From Diplolepis rosae (Eukaryota > Arthropoda > Insecta > Hymenoptera > Diplolepididae): a stretch of 64,000 nt of DNA. The DNA is taken from positions 21,178,001 through 21,242,000 of the forward strand of contig JAPYXD010000710.1 in NCBI GenBank assembly GCA_030998225.1. The letters are read 5' to 3'. Of the stretch, positions 11,006 through 22,110 are shown piece after piece (the first letter of the stretch is position 1; each line of letters begins with the position of its first letter). Made by a program: the position numbers and the translations under genes. The notes beneath the pieces were generated by a model. It worked only from the letters and a program-made list of their open reading frames with translations, was not told the DNA's origin and searched no databases.

Positions 11006-12494
11006 ACAGCATAAAAATAATGTAAATTTAACAGAATTTTCAGTACGATTCACCGCTTTTATGTTAACATTACAGATATATTGATAAATATTATAGAAAT
11101 CTCCGTTGAATTAACATTTTGAAGAAAATTTCTTATTCTGTAAATTTAAAAGGCATTTCCATAATATTTATTGACGAATCTCTCATGTTTACAAAAAATT
11201 GGCATTACTCTAATATCTGTTAAATTTACAGAAATTTTATGCCATAACTGTTCTAACTTATGGACTCAGTAATTACAACAGATTTTTGTTCTCCGAGAAA
11301 GAACCGTTATTTTGACGATGTAGATTTTTACCGAAATTTTCAAACTCAATATTTTCAATAAAAATTGCATTTTTAATTGAAAACGATGTATTTTTCAATA
11401 CAAGAGGATGAGCATATGAAATATTCATCTGGAAGACGAGAAGCAGTCCCCGCAGTGCTTTTGGGACAAGCAATGGGATGGGAGCGGAAAAAAATTGAAG
11501 TTAAAGCAAGAGAAGAAGAAGCAGTTAAGGAAGAAGAGGAAGAAGAAGAAATCTCGCTCAGACTACTCGAACCCATGTAGAAGAGATTTATTGGCGTTGA
11601 GATTTGCATTTTAAATATGCGACGCCTCGCGCCAGAGTGGGTGGAGGATGTAGCTGCCTGAAAAGAATATTCTGCACCAGGTTGGAAGCAGCCATTATCC
11701 CCTTTGCAATATTCTCTCTCCACTTTGCTTTCGACCCTCCTTTTCTCCCCGAAAAAAAGAAAAAAGAAAAAAAAAGAATCAGGGGTCCGACTATAATAAT
11801 AATTAACGTGCATTATGCGACTGGCGCGATAATGACCGGACTATGCATGGCCCGTTCGCCTTTTTGTCATTCGCGGCTGTTTTGTGCTTGTTTTATGTTC
11901 TATCCACAAAGCCTTCTCTTTGCCTGCCTCATTTGCATATTCACTCGCGCGTTCTCGCATCCGTAACGATTTCGTTTCTGATAAACATGGACGGATGAAT
12001 GCTTATATACACGTATACTTTACGTATTATTCCGATTCTTGCGATATTTCCTGGCAAATTTCGCTCCTGTTAACATGGCTTCAAGCTGGCCTTGACACTA
12101 ACCTCCAGGTCCTTTAAACCCTCCAACAACGTGGGAGCATCGCGAACAGTAAAGGGCCAATTTCGATCCGCCCGTCGATGAGGGTGCAGGTTGTTATACA
12201 TATGTCGATATATATAGAAGGTACCAGTGCAATAGCCGACCCATCTGTATATATTACATTCATGGGTACTGGGTTCTCTGCTAAGAGAATGGAATCTATT
12301 GTTACAGTTGCCCTTGGCATTTCAATTCATTTCGAATTCACGAAAAATGGAAATGTTTCATACCTTTATCAAGTGCAAAGCACCTGATTAGTAAATATTA
12401 GAGAATTGACTCCATCACCAATTCACAAAAAATAATTTTTTTTTTCGTGTTGTATATGAAGCCTAGTTAGAGAATTTAATTACTTTTTGGTAAA
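11006..12494. other. Unique, GC-richer island, no supported gene
   Basis: From 11.40 to 12.35 kb base composition rises well above the surroundings and no transposon ends are seen. A purine-rich GAAGAAGAAG tract lies near 11.51 kb. Open frames of up to 146 codons overlap on opposite strands and are low-complexity, so I call none. This is a candidate for conserved host non-coding sequence. Confidence 0.5.
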
Positions 12495-12669
12495 TCTATT
12501 AGAAAATTTTAAAGTGAGATGTTTGATAACATGTCTGCTATTATATTGACCCATAATTCATAGAATTTTTTGTTCATTTCTCGTTATTTTGGCATAGGGT
12601 CAGATTCTTTTTATTTCCTTCGAATAAAATTTTCACTATTACATATAAAAATACTCAAAAAGAAAGCAA

Positions 12670-12710
12670 GGCAAACGTTTCGGCCACATATGGGGGCCCT
12701 CTTCAGTGCC
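12670..12710 (-). ncRNA. Hammerhead ribozyme motif, M left arm
   Basis: On the minus strand, GGCA-CTGAAGA-stem II-GAAACGTT-TGCC. CTGAAGA fits the CUGANGA core. Stem II pairs GGCC with GGCC. Helix I is GGCA/TGCC. Helix III is only the ACGU pair, the form thought to work as a dimer. Cleavage would follow GAAACGUU. It points out of the element. Confidence 0.8.
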
Positions 12711-12885
12711 ATAAATTCAAAGATTAATTCAAAATTTCTGTAAAACATTAGAATATAGGAGATAATGAAATTAAGGATTATCATAGAATTCAAAAACTTA
12801 TCTCAAAGCTTGCAATTCAAAATGAAGTAGTCCAGTATGCAGCATCACGATTCGAAAAAATATTTAGAGTTCACTGTGAATAAAA

Positions 12886-13130
12886 AACCGGATAAAAAAT
12901 AAACCGGGAAACATAAAAAAATTTTCTCCACACGAACCGACCGCAATTTAAAAAAATTTTTATTAAAAAAGGATGCCAAATCGCTCATCAATGGCAGAAC
13001 GCGAACAAAACCGGATAACAAATAAACCGGGAAACATAAAAAAATTTCCACACGAACCGACCGCAATTTAAAAAAAATTTCTTATTAAAAAAAGATGCCA
13101 AATCGCTCATCAATGGCAGAACGCGAACAA
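12886..13130. repeat. Tandem repeat inside M, 123-bp unit, two copies
   Basis: CCGGATAAMAAATAAACCGG begins at 12888 and 13011; each unit carries ATGCCAAATCGCTCATCAAT. The same two units occur inverted in the right arm at about 13.91-14.15 kb. Confidence 0.85.
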
Positions 13131-14321
13131 GGTTTACATTTTTAAACTTTTTGTGAAGACTTTGTTACCGGAGTCTCTCACAGAATGATCTGAACTGTTT
13201 TAAAAACCGACTCAAGACATGTAACATAACGAGAAATGAACAAAAAATTCTATGAATTATGGGTCAATATAATAGCAGACATGTTATCAAACATGTCACT
13301 TTAAAATTTTAAAATGGCACATTTAGTATAAAGGTTGAATATCTCATAGTTCTGACCATTTTCAGAACAAACTAAATCTATTAATACTTCCTAAAATGTG
13401 ATACTTGATATCACGAATACTAAAATTGCATTTTTGTTATTTTTTAAAGATAAATGTAGTATTTTTCAAAACATCTCAGAATAAATCTCAATGCAGTAAT
13501 AAACAACATTCAATTTTTTTATTTATTGCTTAACATACTCAAATAGTATTGAGTAAAAGTACATGTCTAGATATTATAATAATTTATGTTTCTGTAATGC
13601 CTTGCTTGCAAATTCAATGTTAAATGGATTGTCCGTGAAGCTGATATATAAAAAAATCGTTTCTTGAAAAATACACGCCTTCGTCCACTCGTGAAAATCA
13701 CCATAAACGTTTCGAATTTCTTTACTAGGTATAGGACAATAGTCTTCTTCAAGGAGCAAAAGAACCTCTCAAGATTTCTTATATAAAAAAATTTTCGGTC
13801 AGCAAAGCCACATGTCTTGAGTCGGTTTTTAAAACAGTTCAGATCATTCTGTGAGAGACTCCGGTAACAAAGTCTTCACGAAAAGTTTAAAAATGTAAAC
13901 CTTGTTCGCGTTCTGCCATTGATGAGCGATTTGGCATCCTTTTTTAATAAAAATTTTTTTAAATTGCGGTCGGTTCGTGTGGAGAAAATTTTTTTATGTT
14001 TCCCGGTTTATTTGTTATCCGGTTTTGTTCGCGTTCTGCCATTGATGAGCAATTTGGCATTCTTTTTTAATAAGAAATTTTTTTAAATTGCGGTCGGTTC
14101 GTGTGAAAATTTTTTTTATGTTTCCCGGTTTATTTTTTATCCGGTTTTTTATTCACAGTGAACTCTAAATATTTTTTCGAATCGTGATGCTGCATACTAG
14201 ACTACTTCATTTTGAATTGCAAGCTTTGAGATAAGTTTTTGAATTCTATGATAATCCTTAATTTCATTATCTCCTATATTCTAATGTTTTACAGAAATTT
14301 TGAATTAATCTTTGAATTTAT

Positions 14322-14362
14322 GGCACTGAAGAGGGCCCCCATATGTGGCCGAAACGTTTGCC
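14322..14362 (+). ncRNA. Hammerhead ribozyme motif, M right arm
   Basis: Same motif as the left arm: helix I 14322-14325/14359-14362, CTGAAGA 14326-14332, stem II 14333-14350 and GAAACGTT 14351-14358. All core positions are kept. It reads outward to the right. Confidence 0.82.
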
Positions 14363-14595
14363 TTGCTTTCTTTTTGAGTATTTTTATATGTAATAGTGAA
14401 AATTTTATTCGAAGGAAATAAAAAGAATCTGACCCTATGCCAAAATAACGAGAAATGAACAAAAAATTCTATTAGAAAATGTTCCAATTTTCAGTCACAG
14501 ATTCCTAAATATTTCGATATTTGTATAACTGAAAATTCTGAAACCTAAATAGAAAAAATGTTTCGTGAAATACTTCTTCAAATTACGAAACTTAA

Positions 14596-14771
14596 CTTTC
14601 TAAATTTGAATCAGTCAAAATCTACTGATTATCAGTAAAATTTGACTAATTCAAATAGCTAAAAAGAGTTTACTGTTAATCAGTCCAATTTCACTGATTA
14701 TTTCAGTGAAAATTAACTAATTTAACAGTGAAATTATTTTTTCACTGATGAATCAGTGAAGATTTAGAGAG
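14596..14771. mobile_element. Family B foldback, short
   Basis: The ends are CTTTCTAAATTTGAATCAGT and the inverse GATTTAGAGAG form. The internal TAGCTAAAAAGAGTTTACTG marker is present. Flanks AA and TA do not match, and comparison with the palindrome it hit suggests a small deletion on the right. Confidence 0.8.
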
Positions 14772-15444
14772 TAACGGAATTGTAATAGAGTTTTTATTAA
14801 ATTCATCTTGAAATTACTAAACTGTAACAGAATTTCCATTTAGATATATAACTGTATTAATCTTTAGTTACAGTATAGTAATTTCAAGATGAAATTTATA
14901 AAAACTCTATTACGATTTCGTTACTACAAGATAAATTTAGATAAATTCAGTAAAGTTTCGTAATTTGAAGAAGTATTTCATATAATTTTCCGTAACGTTT
15001 GAAATATAAATATTTCTTGAATATTAGAACATTTCTAAGAGTGTATTGAAGAATATCTTTGATTATTAGAAATATTAATCACCATTTTCAAATCTGAGAC
15101 ATGTTTTTCACTGAAACTTATTCCAAGATTCTGGAAGATTCTGATGTTCTGATTTAGAGCAATGGTAAAATTTGAAACCTAATCTTCTTTTATTGGGTGT
15201 CGAACAGTGAATTTAGATTATTTATTCAACTGGAAAAATCATTTTTGCTTCAATTTAGAATTATAGGAAGCCTGCAGGATAGAAACCTTACTCCAATGGA
15301 ATACCTGGACAGTAAAAGATTAAGACATATATAAAACAGATTTAAAAAACAGGAACCAATCAGCCAACATTGCAAATAACACATATTATAGAAAATTTTA
15401 ATAAAACTTTTATATAATTTTTTTTTTAAATTTGAAAATTTTTC

Positions 15445-15515
15445 AGTGGGAAAAAAGACGCTTTCAACTGCGCTGGGATTCGAGCCCAGGTCTTTCGATT
15501 GCTATTCGACTGCTA
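15445..15515 (-). repeat. SINE 3' portion
   Basis: On the minus strand: CTCGAATCCCAGCGCAGT then AAAGCGTCTTTTTTCCC. The box-B-like part is present but the head is degenerate. Confidence 0.75.
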
Positions 15516-16119
15516 CTTTTCACAACCACGACTATTTGAGATTTTATAATTTAGGATTTTCAAACTTTTCACTTGAGTTCGAATTGGCTAAATATCACGA
15601 TTCGTAATTCCAAAAATATATAAATATTTGAAAAACAGATAATTTAGATTTTGATTCAAATCAATTATAAATAATATAGTGAAAGTTGATATAAATTTGG
15701 AATTTCAAAGTCCAGAAATGATGATGTTTGGAATATAGTGTTCGAATCCACGATAAATGGATACGTTTCATGGGTTTATGTTGTATTTTCAGATTTCTTA
15801 AAGAAAGAGAAGAAAAAAAACACACATTTGTCTTTAATTATTAATTATTCTGTGAATTTTTCATTATTTATTGGAAACAATAGTTGGCTGTTGTAAAAGC
15901 TTTGATTCGTAAAATATGACACTGATAATTTATTGACTGACAGATTTTGTTATGTATCTTCCTCTATTTATGTTGCCTGGAGGGTTTCGCGACTCTAACT
16001 TATACATAACGATCTTTCTCTAGATAAAAGTGGTAATCATTGTGATTTTTGGTGATCGAGAATAACATGGCCCGAGGCTGATATATACTAAAATATCTAA
16101 GTAAAATTCCTAAGTCAAA

Positions 16120-16538
16120 CTCCCTAAATCCGAAACTGCTCTCTAAATCTGAATCAGTCAAATTTTCAGTGATTGAATCAGTGATTTGCCTTTTCACTGA
16201 TTATTTCAGTGAAATTTGACTAATTTACAGTAACCTCTTTTTAGCTATTTGAATCAGTCAAATTTCACTGATAATCAGTAGATTTTGACTGATTCAAATT
16301 TAGAGAGTGTGAAAAACCACTGTTTCGAATGTTATAAGTCTTCCACATAGAATCAGTGAAATTTAACTGACATCACTAGGGAAATTCACTGATTGACCAG
16401 CGAATTTCACTGTTGACTAGTATATTTCACTGATTAACTGGTAAATTCCACTGATTTCTATGCAGAAGACTTATAACATTCAAAACAGTGGTTTTTCACT
16501 GTGAATCAGTGAGTTATTAGTGATTCAGATTTATAGAG
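16120..16538. mobile_element. Family C foldback, AA duplication, split by B
   Basis: The ends are CTCCCTAAATCC and the inverse of CTCTATAAATCTGAATCA, with AA on both sides. Paired blocks CACTGTTTCGAATGTTATAA and TTATAACATTCAAAACAGTG lie within. The copy at 49.3 kb lacks the nested B insert. Confidence 0.82.
16139..16307. mobile_element. Family B foldback, TG duplication, nested in C
   Basis: The ends are CTCTCTAAATCTGAATCAGT and its inverse, with TG abutting both. The C copy at 49.3 kb reads CCGAAAC-TATGAAAAAC across the same point, so the insertion duplicated exactly two bases, and they are not TA. Confidence 0.9.
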
Positions 16539-16980
16539 AAGAGTATCTGGATCACAATTAATTTTCTAACATAACTCACAATCAGATTGGAGGCTGCGTA
16601 CTTGACAATAAAATTGCGCTAATAAAGCGATAAACATCCCAGATTCTGCTAAAATACGGTACGCTGATTCATTTATTATCGCTGAAACAATACATCGAGA
16701 TATCAATCTTTACTTATAATTCTAGATAAACAAGAGAAAAGCGCATGTGTGATAAGAAAATTTCATACTTGGTCTATAAGTACACAGTGAATTGTTACAA
16801 ACTCTTTTGAAAATGATTATATTTTCATTGCTTCTTCAAATATACTTCTTTTAAATATTTTGATTCCCAAATTTTCGAAAATTTCTATTCTTCAAAGAAA
16901 AAACTGTTAGCATTACAAAGAATACAGAAAATATGCAATAAGTGTTTTAATAACTGAAATTTTCTGCTCTGTACATATTT
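16539..16980. other. Unique AT-rich sequence
   Basis: Nothing recognisable is seen between C and the D2-like sequence to the right. Confidence 0.4.
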
Positions 16981-17315
16981 CAAAGTAGGACATTTTCTTT
17001 TCTTAGATTTATCAAATTTTTTCATGGAAAAAATTTAAAATTCGCGAAAAATAATGCTTTTAAAAATCTTTTTTGTAATAGAATTGTTTTCTTATCAACT
17101 TTTTTATAAATTATTAAATTTTCATAAATCATGGCTTATTTTTCGGGAAAAATATTCTCTTCAACTATACTGTTTCCAATTTTAAAAGTAAAGTTTCCAG
17201 TTGCTGAAATCGTTAAAGGAATTGTTTAAAAAGAAATATTTTTCTAAAAAAATAAGTACATTTGAAGATCTCTTACTTATTTTCAAAATTAAAAACAGTA
17301 CAGTTGTAGATAATT

Positions 17316-17365
17316 TTTAAAGAATTTGAAACCTTTCTGTGGAAATAAAGACGCTTTCGACTTTT
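17316..17365 (-). repeat. SINE 3' tail, partial
   Basis: On the minus strand, GTCGAAAGCGTCTTTATTTC then CACAGAAAGG, matching the SINE tails elsewhere. The tRNA-like part is missing. Confidence 0.65.
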
Positions 17366-17573
17366 CATCCGAAAAATAATCAAAGATTTATGAAAATCTA
17401 ATCATTTTTGAAAAATTGGTAAGAAACAATAGTAAAAAAATATTCTTTTATACAAAAAACATTATTTAAAGTGAAACAGGACTTATATCGACCCTTAGTT
17501 TTAATATTCAAATATTGTTGATGTTCTTAGTTGGCTTTAGGGTCCAGAAAAAATGTAACTCAAAGTTTCATAT

Positions 17574-17612
17574 TTTCAAACGTTTCGACTCAGATTGGAG
17601 TCCTCATCAGTG
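17574..17612 (-). ncRNA. Hammerhead ribozyme motif, P1 left end
   Basis: On the minus strand, CTCA-CTGATGA-stem II-GAAACGTT-TGAAAA. Stem II pairs GACTC with GAGTC. Helix I pairs UUCUCA with UGAAAA with one mismatch. Helix III is the short ACGU form. It points out to the left. Confidence 0.75.
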
Positions 17613-17984
17613 AGAATTTATTTCTATAAAAAATACAAAGGAAGAAACTTAAAAAAAATTGCACCTGTGACCGATGAACATTGTAGTAAAAAATGTTATT
17701 AAGATTTGCGAGTCAAAAAAATTCTTCCTCTCCTTCATATTTTCACAGAACTGAATTTGTTGTACAGTTTATTTTTTTGTGTAAACCTTATTTTATTTAG
17801 ACCTTTTTGTTAGTTTTCGATTGTGCAATTTGTTTATATCGATTTACCACAATGTTACACTGTTAGAAATGTTATTAAATTTAATACACTTTAATATACA
17901 TTGAGTAAATTAAATTTAATATCTTTGTAAATTAAATACAAATTAATATACATTTATCTTAAATTTATTTGTGGCTCATTGCAG

Positions 17985-18205
17985 CGTCTGCGCAGAATGA
18001 ATGATAGTCATGTGACTTGCTTGCGCTTGCGTATTTGCTTTCTTGACAAATTTCAAACGAAAAAGTTTGAACACGTGTTGTATCCTTGTATGGTCTAAAG
18101 GCATGACCTCTGAAATTTGATCGTGGTGTCTATTCAAGGACCAAAAGTTTGATATTAACAAGGTATTTGAGAGTTCAATACCATTAGATACATCGGGAGG
18201 AAAAG
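17985..18205 (+). other. Possible 5' untranslated exon of the gene in N
   Basis: A GC-richer stretch ends in GGAGGAAAAG|GTAAGTTGAG, a very good splice donor, on the same strand as the coding exons downstream. No clear open frame. It could be the first exon and promoter region carried with the fragment. This is inference only. Confidence 0.3.
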
Positions 18206-18892
18206 GTAAGTTGAGCTTTTATATACTTTTTACCATGCTTTAATTCATAACGCTCGTAGTAGATCACCACGAGATTTGTAAGGTTATGTATGTAAGTGTT
18301 GAACCTTACAACTCAATCGATCTTTTTTGCTCAATTTATAAAAACAATGCTCTTATGTAGAGAATAGATACCTAGCTGTAAAAAAGTTTACTTTATGGGT
18401 GTATTTTTAAAGAATCGCGAAAATAACAAATATTACAAAATCTTCTTATAAATCCCTTTAGAATAGAAGGTTAATCGATTGAGATTGAAGCCTGTATATG
18501 GCTTAAGCAACGAGGACAATCTAACCTCGAAAGGGTCTGTCTGATTGAAAAAGAGGAATGCTGATAAAAATGTGACTGCTTGAAATGGATATTGAAGATT
18601 TGAAGTAGTCGCGGAGCAGATCGATTAAAAATGTCGCCAATCGTTTAATTTTTATTTCGTCCATTGTGCAATCGACAGATACTCAATTCAGAATTTGAAA
18701 TTAAGTGAGGATAATGTATTAAATATACTTCAGATGTTATCAGGGAATCGTTTCGTACAATTATTAAAAACACTAAAATAAAGTGTTTCACAAAAGTAAG
18801 ACATTTTGAGGCTGAGGTATTGAATGATCTGATATATTTTTATTTCAAATATTCCATGTATGATTATGGTTATAATTGTCTGAACTTTTTAG

Positions 18893-19532
18893 GTACATCC
18901 TTATATGATGAAAGCGCAACATGCACAGTTCTGCTTGAACAGAAAGTGATAGTGCTTTGTTCGGACGTCCTGGAAGGAATCCTTATAACATTTATATCAT
19001 ATTATATTTATGGTTATAAATATCCTCAACAAATAGAGAAAACCTCAGCATTTTTGCAAAGGTAATGTAAATAATCATTATGTAAATTTTCCAAAAAATC
19101 CAATCATTAACATAGTGAAGCCTTGATCATTGGAAACATTTTAAAGATTAAAAACTTATGGAAATACACTGGAACCTCGATTCAGTGAGTTATTCGGAGA
19201 TCGGTTCACTATTTCGAAGAAGGTCAGTGTAGCGTGAAATCCTAAACAACTAATGCTACGGTGTACGTCCATATCGGTCAACTGGCCTTTAAAGACTTTT
19301 TCCCCACCCCACTTCCAGACCTCACTATAGTGTTAAACGTAACCAACTCACTAAATCAAAAAACATAAAATCGAAGTTCCAGTGTAAAAATGAAAAAATG
19401 TATACATATGTTGATACATGTGCATAGTTTCTGATATATCTATTTCGTATTTTAATATTTCCGATTTGTTACAGAATTTTCATGCAAATCAACCCCTCAA
19501 AAGGAGGAAAGCAAGGAAATAAAAAACTGTGA
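18893..19532 (+). pseudogene. Terminal two exons of a host-type gene carried by N
   Basis: Exon 1 (18893-19061) follows an acceptor (CTTTTTAG) and ends AAAG|GTAATG; exon 2 (19475-19532) follows TTGTTACAG and ends in TGA. Joining restores an Arg codon across the junction and keeps frame: GTSLYDESATC, then SYYIYGYKYPQQIEKTSAFL, then QR-IFMQINPSKGGKQGN. The YP...FLQR...INP..G.K pattern resembles the C-terminal part of uncharacterised metazoan proteins I recall; the name and function are unknown. AATAAA follows at 19708. Upstream coding exons are not found, so it is probably a 5'-truncated capture, possibly still transcribed. Confidence 0.6.
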
Positions 19533-19707
19533 GCAAAATCATTTGATTCCTCAGTTTATAAACTCGCTGAAAAACTCAGCAAATTCACCAACCACTTTAT
19601 AATGACATAGAATATCTTTTCATACAATGTAGATATTTATGATTTAATTTTTGTTTACAGATATTATATATAAAATATCTATATACTTGTATACGTTTAA
19701 AGTGTTC

Positions 19708-19713
19708 AATAAA
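19708..19713 (+). promoter_or_regulatory. AATAAA polyadenylation signal
   Basis: It lies about 175 bases after the stop codon of the captured fragment and before the right arm of N, in a sensible place for transcript end formation. Confidence 0.45.
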
Positions 19714-20067
19714 CTGTAATTAAAAATTATTCTCTATTTATTTTTATTAAACATTCCTAAACTCTAATTTATTTAATTTAAGATACAAGTACATTAAATT
19801 ATGTAGCATGTTGTAATATTAATAGACATACGTATTAAATTTAATTTACATGTAAATGAAATCAGCTTATTGACTTATATTAAAATTAATATATACCTGT
19901 GCATAGATATAAATACATTTTATTAAAATTAATACACATGTGTATTAAATTTAATATCCAATGTTTGCATTTACTAGCATACAAATGTATTAAATTTAAT
20001 ATACGTTGCTGCAAAAAACTTCCATTACATTTGTATTAAAATTAATACAGAAATTTCTAACAGTGTA

Positions 20068-20790
20068 CCCGTCACACGTGCTACTTTTAAGTTTCTATCT
20101 TTAGCAATTTTACAAATCAAGGTTTTATAGTTTTACCCCTTTTAGAAAATTTATTTATTTATACCATTTTTATAGTCTCAGATTTGCAATTCTTTTACAT
20201 AATTTTTTTTTCAACAGAATGTTCATCGGTCACACGTTCAAAATTGTTCAAGTTTTGTATTTGTATGGGAAAAAATTTTTTTGTGTACAGTTCTTTTACA
20301 TTTAGTTTATACAGATTTTACAGTTCCACATTTACAATTTATTTATATCGGTTTTACCACAATGTTTTATCTTTCACACGTAGTTAGTTTCGATTGTGCA
20401 ATTTGTTTATATCGATTTACCACAATGTTACCCGTCACACGTGCTACTTTTAAGTTTCTATCTTTAGCAATCTTACAAATCAAGGTTTTATAGTTTTCCC
20501 CTTTAAAAAATTTATTTATTTATACCATTCTTATAGTCTCAGATTTGTAATTCTTTTACATAATTTTTTTTCAACAGAATGTTCATCGGTCACACGTTCA
20601 AAATTGTTCAAGTTTTGTATTTGTATGGGAAAAAATTTTTTGTGTACAGTTCTTTTTACATTTAGTTTAGACAGATTTTACAGTTCCACATGTACAATTT
20701 ATTTATATCGGTTTTACCACAATGTTTTATCTTTCACACGTACTATTCTTTATGTTCTTTTCAGTAATTTTACAGAAAAAATTTTTGCGC
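20068..20790. repeat. Tandem duplication in P1, 363-bp period
   Basis: CCCGTCACACGTGCTACTTT starts at 20068 and 20431. The intervening TTCATCGGTCACACGTTC and TTGTATTTGTATGGGAAAAA blocks repeat in order. Confidence 0.85.
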
Positions 20791-20924
20791 ACATATTGTA
20801 CAGTCTTACTTTATCGCAAATTTAGTTTTTTAGTACAATTCTATTGTTTCACATATTTTTACCACAATGTTTATCCGTCTCACGGTAATTTATAACTTTT
20901 CCTCCTTTGTATTTTTTATAGAAA

Positions 20925-20975
20925 TAAATCTCACTGATGAGGACTCCAACCTGAGTCGAAACGTTTGAAAATATG
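20925..20975 (+). ncRNA. Hammerhead ribozyme motif, P1 internal end
   Basis: CTGATGA at 20934-20940, stem II 20941-20957 with GACTC/GAGTC, GAAACGTT at 20958-20965. Core intact. It is followed by the TTTTTTCTGGACCCTAAAGC terminus and then by more P1 repeats, so this is a buried right end. Confidence 0.78.
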
Positions 20976-21059
20976 AAACCTTGAGTTTACATTTTTTCTG
21001 GACCCTAAAGCCAACTAAGTACACCAAAAATATTCAAATTTTAAGTAAAATATAAAATT

Positions 21060-22055
21060 GGTCTAAATAACTAAATTTAAGTCTCTTCTCTTTGTATGTT
21101 TATAGAAAAAGTTTTTTTTGTACAGTGTTTATATTTTTTTTGAAAATTTAGTTTAGACCAACTTTATAGTATATCACATGTACAATTCATGTATATCGTT
21201 TTTTACCTAAACAAATAACAGGTTAGTTTTCTGTTTCTTGGTGATATTTTATTTGATAGTTCACAATTTTGTTAGATTTTTTGTCCATGTTTTTATTTCA
21301 TTGAATTTAGTTTTTTTAGAACAATTTTACAGTTTTACAGTTTTACATGTGCAATAGATTTATATCGTTTTTTACATTGGTTATCCGTCACAAGTGCAAA
21401 TTTTTTGGATTTTGATAGAAAACATTTTCTTGCACAGTTTTTATTATTTTTTGTAAATTTAGTTTTAGACCAATTTTTTATAGTATATCACATGTACAAT
21501 TCATTTATATCGGTTTTACCACAATTTTTATCCGTCACACGTTCTATTTTTTAAGTTCCTCCCCTTAGAAATTTTACTCAAAAAATCTTTGCTAAGTTTT
21601 ATTTTCTTGTAAATTTCGTTATTTAGACCAATTTTATATTTCCACATGTTCAATTCATCTAGACTGTTTTTACCACAATGTTTATCCATCACACGCGTAA
21701 ACTTTAAGTTTCTTCACTTCGTATTTTTATAGGAAAAATTTTTTTTGGTTACAGTTTTCACTTTTTTTGCAAATTTAGTTATTTAGATTAATTTTACATT
21801 TTCACATGTATAATTCATTTATATCGTTTTACCACAATGTTTATCCGTCACACGTGCAATTCTTTAATGTTCTCCCCCCAGTTTTTTTACAGAAATATTT
21901 GGTTTGTTATAGTTTCATTTTTTTGCAAATTTAGTTATTTAGACCAATTTTATAGTTTCACACTCGTAATTCTTTATAACATTTTTTACTACAATGTTCA
22001 TCGGTCACACGTGCAATTTTTTTTAAGTTTCTTCCTTTGTATTTTTTATAGAAAT
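21060..22055. repeat. P1 satellite-like repeats, about 158-160 bp period
   Basis: Each unit has TTTACCACAATGTTTATCCG, a CACACGTGCAA-like word, CTTYCTTTGTATTTTTATAG and TTAGTTATTTAGACCAATTT. Clear unit starts lie near 21.51, 21.67, 21.83 and 21.99 kb. Earlier units are irregular. Confidence 0.75.
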
Positions 22056-22057
22056 AA

Positions 22058-22110
22058 ATTCTCACTCATGAGGACTCCAATCTCAGTCGAAACGTTTGAA
22101 AATATGAAAC
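22058..22110 (+). ncRNA. Broken hammerhead motif, P1 outer right end
   Basis: The core reads CTCATGA instead of CTGATGA (G5 changed to C), and stem II has GACTC facing CAGTC rather than GAGTC. GAAACGTT is kept. Expected inactive. Confidence 0.75.

Larger units (their letters stand above)
12508..14467. mobile_element. Element M, hammerhead-bearing foldback
   Basis: A 13-bp direct repeat, TCTATTAGAAAAT, flanks the element (12495-12507 and 14468-14480). Long, nearly identical inverted arms (about 12563-13218 and 13811-14467) each carry an intact hammerhead motif reading outward. A 70-80 bp left-end segment is repeated inverted at about 13226-13310, giving an X-A-X'-spacer-A' order. The related block at 24.52 kb keeps the sequence uninterrupted there, so it acts as an empty site. 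The long duplication and ribozymes suggest a Penelope-like, non-autonomous retroelement. No reverse transcriptase is seen. Confidence 0.8.
14475..15735. repeat. Dispersed repeat block, copy 1
   Basis: Matches 24.52-26.29 kb in the same order: the TTTCGATATTTGTAT part, a palindrome with TTCATCTTGAAATTACTAAAC arms, GGAAGCCTGCAGGATAGAA, AATCAGCYAACATTGCAAA, a SINE, then GATTTTATAATTTAGGATTT. The SINE is minus strand here and plus strand in copy 2. The start is cut by M, and a B element sits in the palindrome's left arm. Identity unknown. Confidence 0.7.
17868..20065. mobile_element. Element N, 2.2 kb, TA duplication, carries gene exons
   Basis: The ends are CACTGTTAGAAATGTTATTA and the inverse ...AATACAGAAATTTCTAACAGTG form, followed inward by TTAAATTTAATATAC-type arms. 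TA lies on both sides. The P1 repeat at 20.41-20.44 kb gives the empty site (ACCACAATGTTACCCGTCAC), proving a 2-bp duplication. The interior is not palindromic: it holds a spliceable gene fragment, a possible 5' exon and a poly(A) signal. Smaller relatives lie at 37.26 and 48.27 kb. Confidence 0.85.

Noticed and set aside
11373..11813. 146-codon minus-strand open frame
   Set aside because: Dominated by poly-Phe and poly-Ser runs from a purine-rich tract, overlaps plus-strand frames of similar length, and has no motif.
12611..14421. Identical 60-codon frames at 12.61 (minus) and 14.24 kb (plus)
   Set aside because: These are the same sequence in the two inverted arms of M and cover the hammerhead region; not a gene.
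12508..14467. M read as an ordinary DNA-transposon MITE
   Set aside because: A 13-bp duplication and an X-A-X'-A' structure do not fit 2-, 4- or 8-bp cut-and-paste duplications.
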